Source: an uncultured Corynebacterium sp.
GTDB lineage: Bacteria; Actinomycetota; Actinomycetes; Mycobacteriales; Mycobacteriaceae
NCBI GenBank assembly: GCA_943908385.1
Contig: CALTTF010000034.1
Coordinates: 1-17,753, forward strand
DNA: 17,753 bases
Direction of reading: 5' to 3'
Part shown: positions 16,011 through 17,753 of the stretch, one piece after another
How positions within the stretch are numbered: the stretch's first letter is position 1
Layout of the letters: the number at the start of each line of letters is the position of its first letter
Translations under genes and position numbers: made by a program
The notes under the pieces: model-generated
The model's input: the letters and a program-made list of their open reading frames with translations, nothing else
Databases searched by the model: none
Told to the model about the DNA's origin: nothing

Positions 16011-16444
16011 AACGCGCACTCGCCATCGCCGCGTGCCTGCTGCTCGCCGGATGCTCAGCCGAACCCGATCATGTCCTGGGCGGCCGCACGTGGGAAGTCA
16101 CCGCCGTCTACACCGACCCCGATGTCCCCGGCGCGGTACCAGCTGACGCCGCCGGACGCGCGCTCGTCGTCTTCGGCGCCGAATCGCTCACCGCTCGCAC
16201 CGCGTGCGCCCCGCTGCAAGCCGGCGCTTCGATCGACGACGGCGTCGTGCAGCTGAAAGGCGTGCGCGTCGGCGATGTCCGCGAAGACTGCATCGGCGGC
16301 TCCCGCCGCGTCCACGACCAACTCACCGGTCTGCTCACCGAAGGTGCCGAATTCGACGTCACGCACCTCACCGACGACGTGATCACGCTCAAGCTCCGCA
16401 GCGACGCCCTCGACCGCCCCACCATCAAGTTGGTCGCGCAATGA
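16007..16444 (+). CDS. Small lipoprotein, possible META/HslJ-like domain
   Basis: The 145-residue protein has a short signal peptide with lipobox LAGC (Cys16), so it should be anchored to the outer face of the membrane. The mature part is about 130 residues. It contains GRTWEVTAVYTD near its start, a TACAP segment (Cys67), REDC (Cys95) and a closing ITLKLRSD strand. This pattern of a leading tryptophan strand, two cysteines and beta strands resembles the META/HslJ domain, but I cannot confirm it. Cys67 and Cys95 may form a disulfide. ATGA overlaps on both sides couple it to otsA and otsB. A gene of unknown function sits between otsA and otsB in C. glutamicum as I recall. Its role is unknown. 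Confidence 0.85.
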   Translation: MKRALAIAACLLLAGCSAEPDHVLGGRTWEVTAVYTDPDVPGAVPADAAGRALVVFGAESLTARTACAPLQAGASIDDGVVQLKGVRVGDVREDCIGGSRRVHDQLTGLLTEGAEFDVTHLTDDVITLKLRSDALDRPTIKLVAQ

Positions 16445-17232
16445 CGCTCCCCGACCCGCACGACGCGCTCGCGTACCTCGCCCACGCCGAAACGCTGCTC
16501 ATCTGCATGGATTTCGACGGCACCATCTGCGAGCTTCGCCCCGACGCGTACGCCGTCACGCCGGACCCGCGCGCGATCGACGCGCTGCAAACGCTCGCGG
16601 GGCTGCCGGGCACCAGCGTCGCCATCCTCTCCGGTCGCCACCTGGACGGCCTGCGCCGCGTCTGCCCGCTCGGCCCGCCCGTCGCGCTCGTCGGCTCGCA
16701 CGGAGCCGAGCCCACCAGCGGCGGCCCCGCACTCAGCGACGACGACCGCGCCTACCTCGCCTCGGTCGAAGCCGCGCTCGAGCAGCTTATCGACGGCCAC
16801 CCCGGCACTTTCGTCGAGACCAAGCCCTACCAGCGCGTCCTGCACGTGGTGCAGCTCGCTGCAACCGACCCTGAGACCGCCGACGCCCTGCTCCAGCAGG
16901 CCCTGGCGCTGCCCGCCGGCGGCCGCCCCGTCATTCCCGGGCACAATATCGTGGAATTCTCGGCCATCGACACCACTAAAGGCACTTGGCTCGCCGCCGA
17001 AAAGCCCCGCTACGCCGCGACCCTGTTCGCCGGCGACGACGTGACCGACGAGACGGCGCTTGCCGTCCTCGACACCGACGGCGACGATGTGGGCGTCAAA
17101 GTCCGGCCTTCCGACAGCGCCGGCGGCTCCTCCGCGCACGACACCGCCGCGAATTACCAGCTCGGCTCGGTTGCGGACGTCGCGAACTTCCTCACCGAGC
17201 TCGCGGCGGCGCGACAGTCCGCCCGGGGCTGA
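16441..17232 (+). CDS. otsB: Trehalose-6-phosphate phosphatase
   Basis: The 263-residue HAD-superfamily phosphatase removes phosphate from trehalose-6-phosphate to give trehalose, completing the OtsA-OtsB route. HAD motif I is DFDGT (residues 24-28), motif II is in ILSGRHLDG, the trehalose-phosphatase block VGSHGAE follows, and the lysine of motif III lies in DTTKGTWL. Motif IV is GDDVTDE (residues 198-204). The ATG overlaps the lipoprotein stop by four bases (ATGA), with no separate Shine-Dalgarno needed. The last 41 bases overlap the end of the convergent LacI-family gene. Length is typical of stand-alone OtsB. Confidence 0.95.
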   Translation: MTLPDPHDALAYLAHAETLLICMDFDGTICELRPDAYAVTPDPRAIDALQTLAGLPGTSVAILSGRHLDGLRRVCPLGPPVALVGSHGAEPTSGGPALSDDDRAYLASVEAALEQLIDGHPGTFVETKPYQRVLHVVQLAATDPETADALLQQALALPAGGRPVIPGHNIVEFSAIDTTKGTWLAAEKPRYAATLFAGDDVTDETALAVLDTDGDDVGVKVRPSDSAGGSSAHDTAANYQLGSVADVANFLTELAAARQSARG

Positions 17233-17752
17233 ACTCGGTCGGGAGGATGACCCGCGGCGGGGCATCGGGCTGCGCGACTGCGTCGCCGCCATCTCTGCCG
17301 TCGCTGTCATTTTTGCCATTTCTGTCATTTCTGCCATCGCTGCCATCCGAGACGTCAGCCTCGAGCAGCTCAGTAAGCACCTGCCCCACCGTCTCTCCCT
17401 TGCGCTTGTTGTGCTGGATAACAGTGGTCAGACCGCGGGCGAGGGCCTGCTCCACGCCGTCGAAGCCGGTGACGGAGACATCGCCGGGGACATCGAGCCC
17501 AGCACTGGCGCAGTAGTCGAGCACACCGAACGCCATGGAATCGGTGGTGCACAGCACCGCTGTGAGGTCCGGAGCGTGGGCGAACAGCTCGCGTGCGGCG
17601 TCGACGGCTGAGGCGTGGTCGTTGAAATGGCGCGTCACAACCGGAACGTCGCTGATGCCCGCCTCCGCGAAGACGTCCAGCGCGCCCTGGATGCGGCCGC
17701 GCTGAACGTGCATGTCGGCACCGGCGACCTCCGCTGCGGTGACGATGCCGTC
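17192..17752 (-). CDS. LacI-family transcriptional regulator (5' end outside window)
   Basis: This is the C-terminal part (186 residues visible) of a LacI/GalR-type regulator; the helix-turn-helix lies beyond the window edge. The ligand-binding domain is recognisable from RGRIQGALDVF, LTAVLCTTDSMAFGVLDY, GDVSVTGFDGVE and TTVIQHNKRKGETVGQVL, ending with PRVILPTEFS. In C. glutamicum the regulator beside otsB is IpsA, an inositol-responsive LacI-type protein, as I recall. That identity is an inference from position. Between QVLTELLE and PRVILPTE there is an inserted stretch of about 30 residues rich in Asp, Gly, Asn, Ser and Arg, encoded by a 9-base tandem repeat. The end of the gene overlaps otsB by 41 bases, tail-to-tail. 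Confidence 0.88.
   Translation of the reverse strand, partial: DGIVTAAEVAGADMHVQRGRIQGALDVFAEAGISDVPVVTRHFNDHASAVDAARELFAHAPDLTAVLCTTDSMAFGVLDYCASAGLDVPGDVSVTGFDGVEQALARGLTTVIQHNKRKGETVGQVLTELLEADVSDGSDGRNDRNGKNDSDGRDGGDAVAQPDAPPRVILPTEFSPGRTVAPPRAR
17285..17347 (-). repeat. 9-bp minisatellite within the LacI-family gene
   Basis: Seven head-to-tail 9-base units with plus-strand consensus KCTGYCATY run through this stretch. On the minus strand they encode tripeptides such as DGS, DGR, NDR, NGK and NDS. Units are multiples of three, so copy-number change would alter linker length without frameshift. Confidence 0.85.
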
Positions 17753-17753
17753 G

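Noticed and set aside
17285..17347. Possible CRISPR-like array.
   Set aside because: Units are 9 bases, contiguous and in-frame inside a gene, with no spacers; this is a coding minisatellite.

Overview
The window is a high-GC chromosomal segment from an actinobacterium, almost certainly a Corynebacterium. The main reason is gene content and order. A dctA-type carrier, ptrB, purC, purB, purD, a HIT-family gene, a PhoS/PhoR-type two-component pair, tRNA-Thr, thrE, a small Lys-rich gene, otsA, a small lipoprotein gene, otsB and a LacI-family regulator follow one another as I remember the Corynebacterium glutamicum chromosome. That comparison is from memory and was not searched. ThrE, the PhoP-like response regulator and a perfect GlxR-type operator point the same way. 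No mobile element, CRISPR array, rRNA or prophage gene is visible.

Layout. Positions 2-1314 (+) hold the end of a metal (zinc/manganese-type) ABC ATPase gene and its membrane permease. Positions 1311-9410 (-) hold a DUF2334 protein, the dicarboxylate carrier, oligopeptidase B, and the purine genes purC, purB and purD. A HIT protein (9442-9864, +) diverges from purD and runs tail-to-tail into phoS. The phoR-phoS operon (9861-12052, -) is followed by an intergenic region with its promoter and a hairpin terminator, then tRNA-Thr(UGU) (12315-12387, -). From 12476 to 17232 (+) there is a tight cluster: thrE, a histone-H1-tailed small protein, otsA, a lipoprotein and otsB. From the second gene on, members overlap by 1 or 4 bases. 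A LacI-family regulator (17192-17752, -) overlaps the end of otsB and runs out of the window.

How the genes relate. PurD, PurC and PurB catalyse steps of IMP/AMP synthesis. OtsA and OtsB make trehalose from UDP-glucose and glucose-6-phosphate. PhoS/PhoR is expected to sense phosphate limitation. The dicarboxylate carrier carries a likely cAMP-GlxR site upstream. The most striking non-coding pattern is a series of TANNNT-like -10 boxes placed 6-8 bases before start codons that lack a Shine-Dalgarno sequence (DUF2334, ptrB, purC, purB, purD, HIT, thrE). This implies separate promoters and leaderless mRNAs, even for consecutive same-strand genes. The most unusual coding features are low-complexity expansions: the 60-residue Lys/Ser/Thr/Ala tail before otsA, the roughly 105-residue Lys/Gln/Pro tail of ThrE, and a 9-bp minisatellite inside the LacI regulator. 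The window is largely a conserved core-genome region; no large undescribed system is evident.
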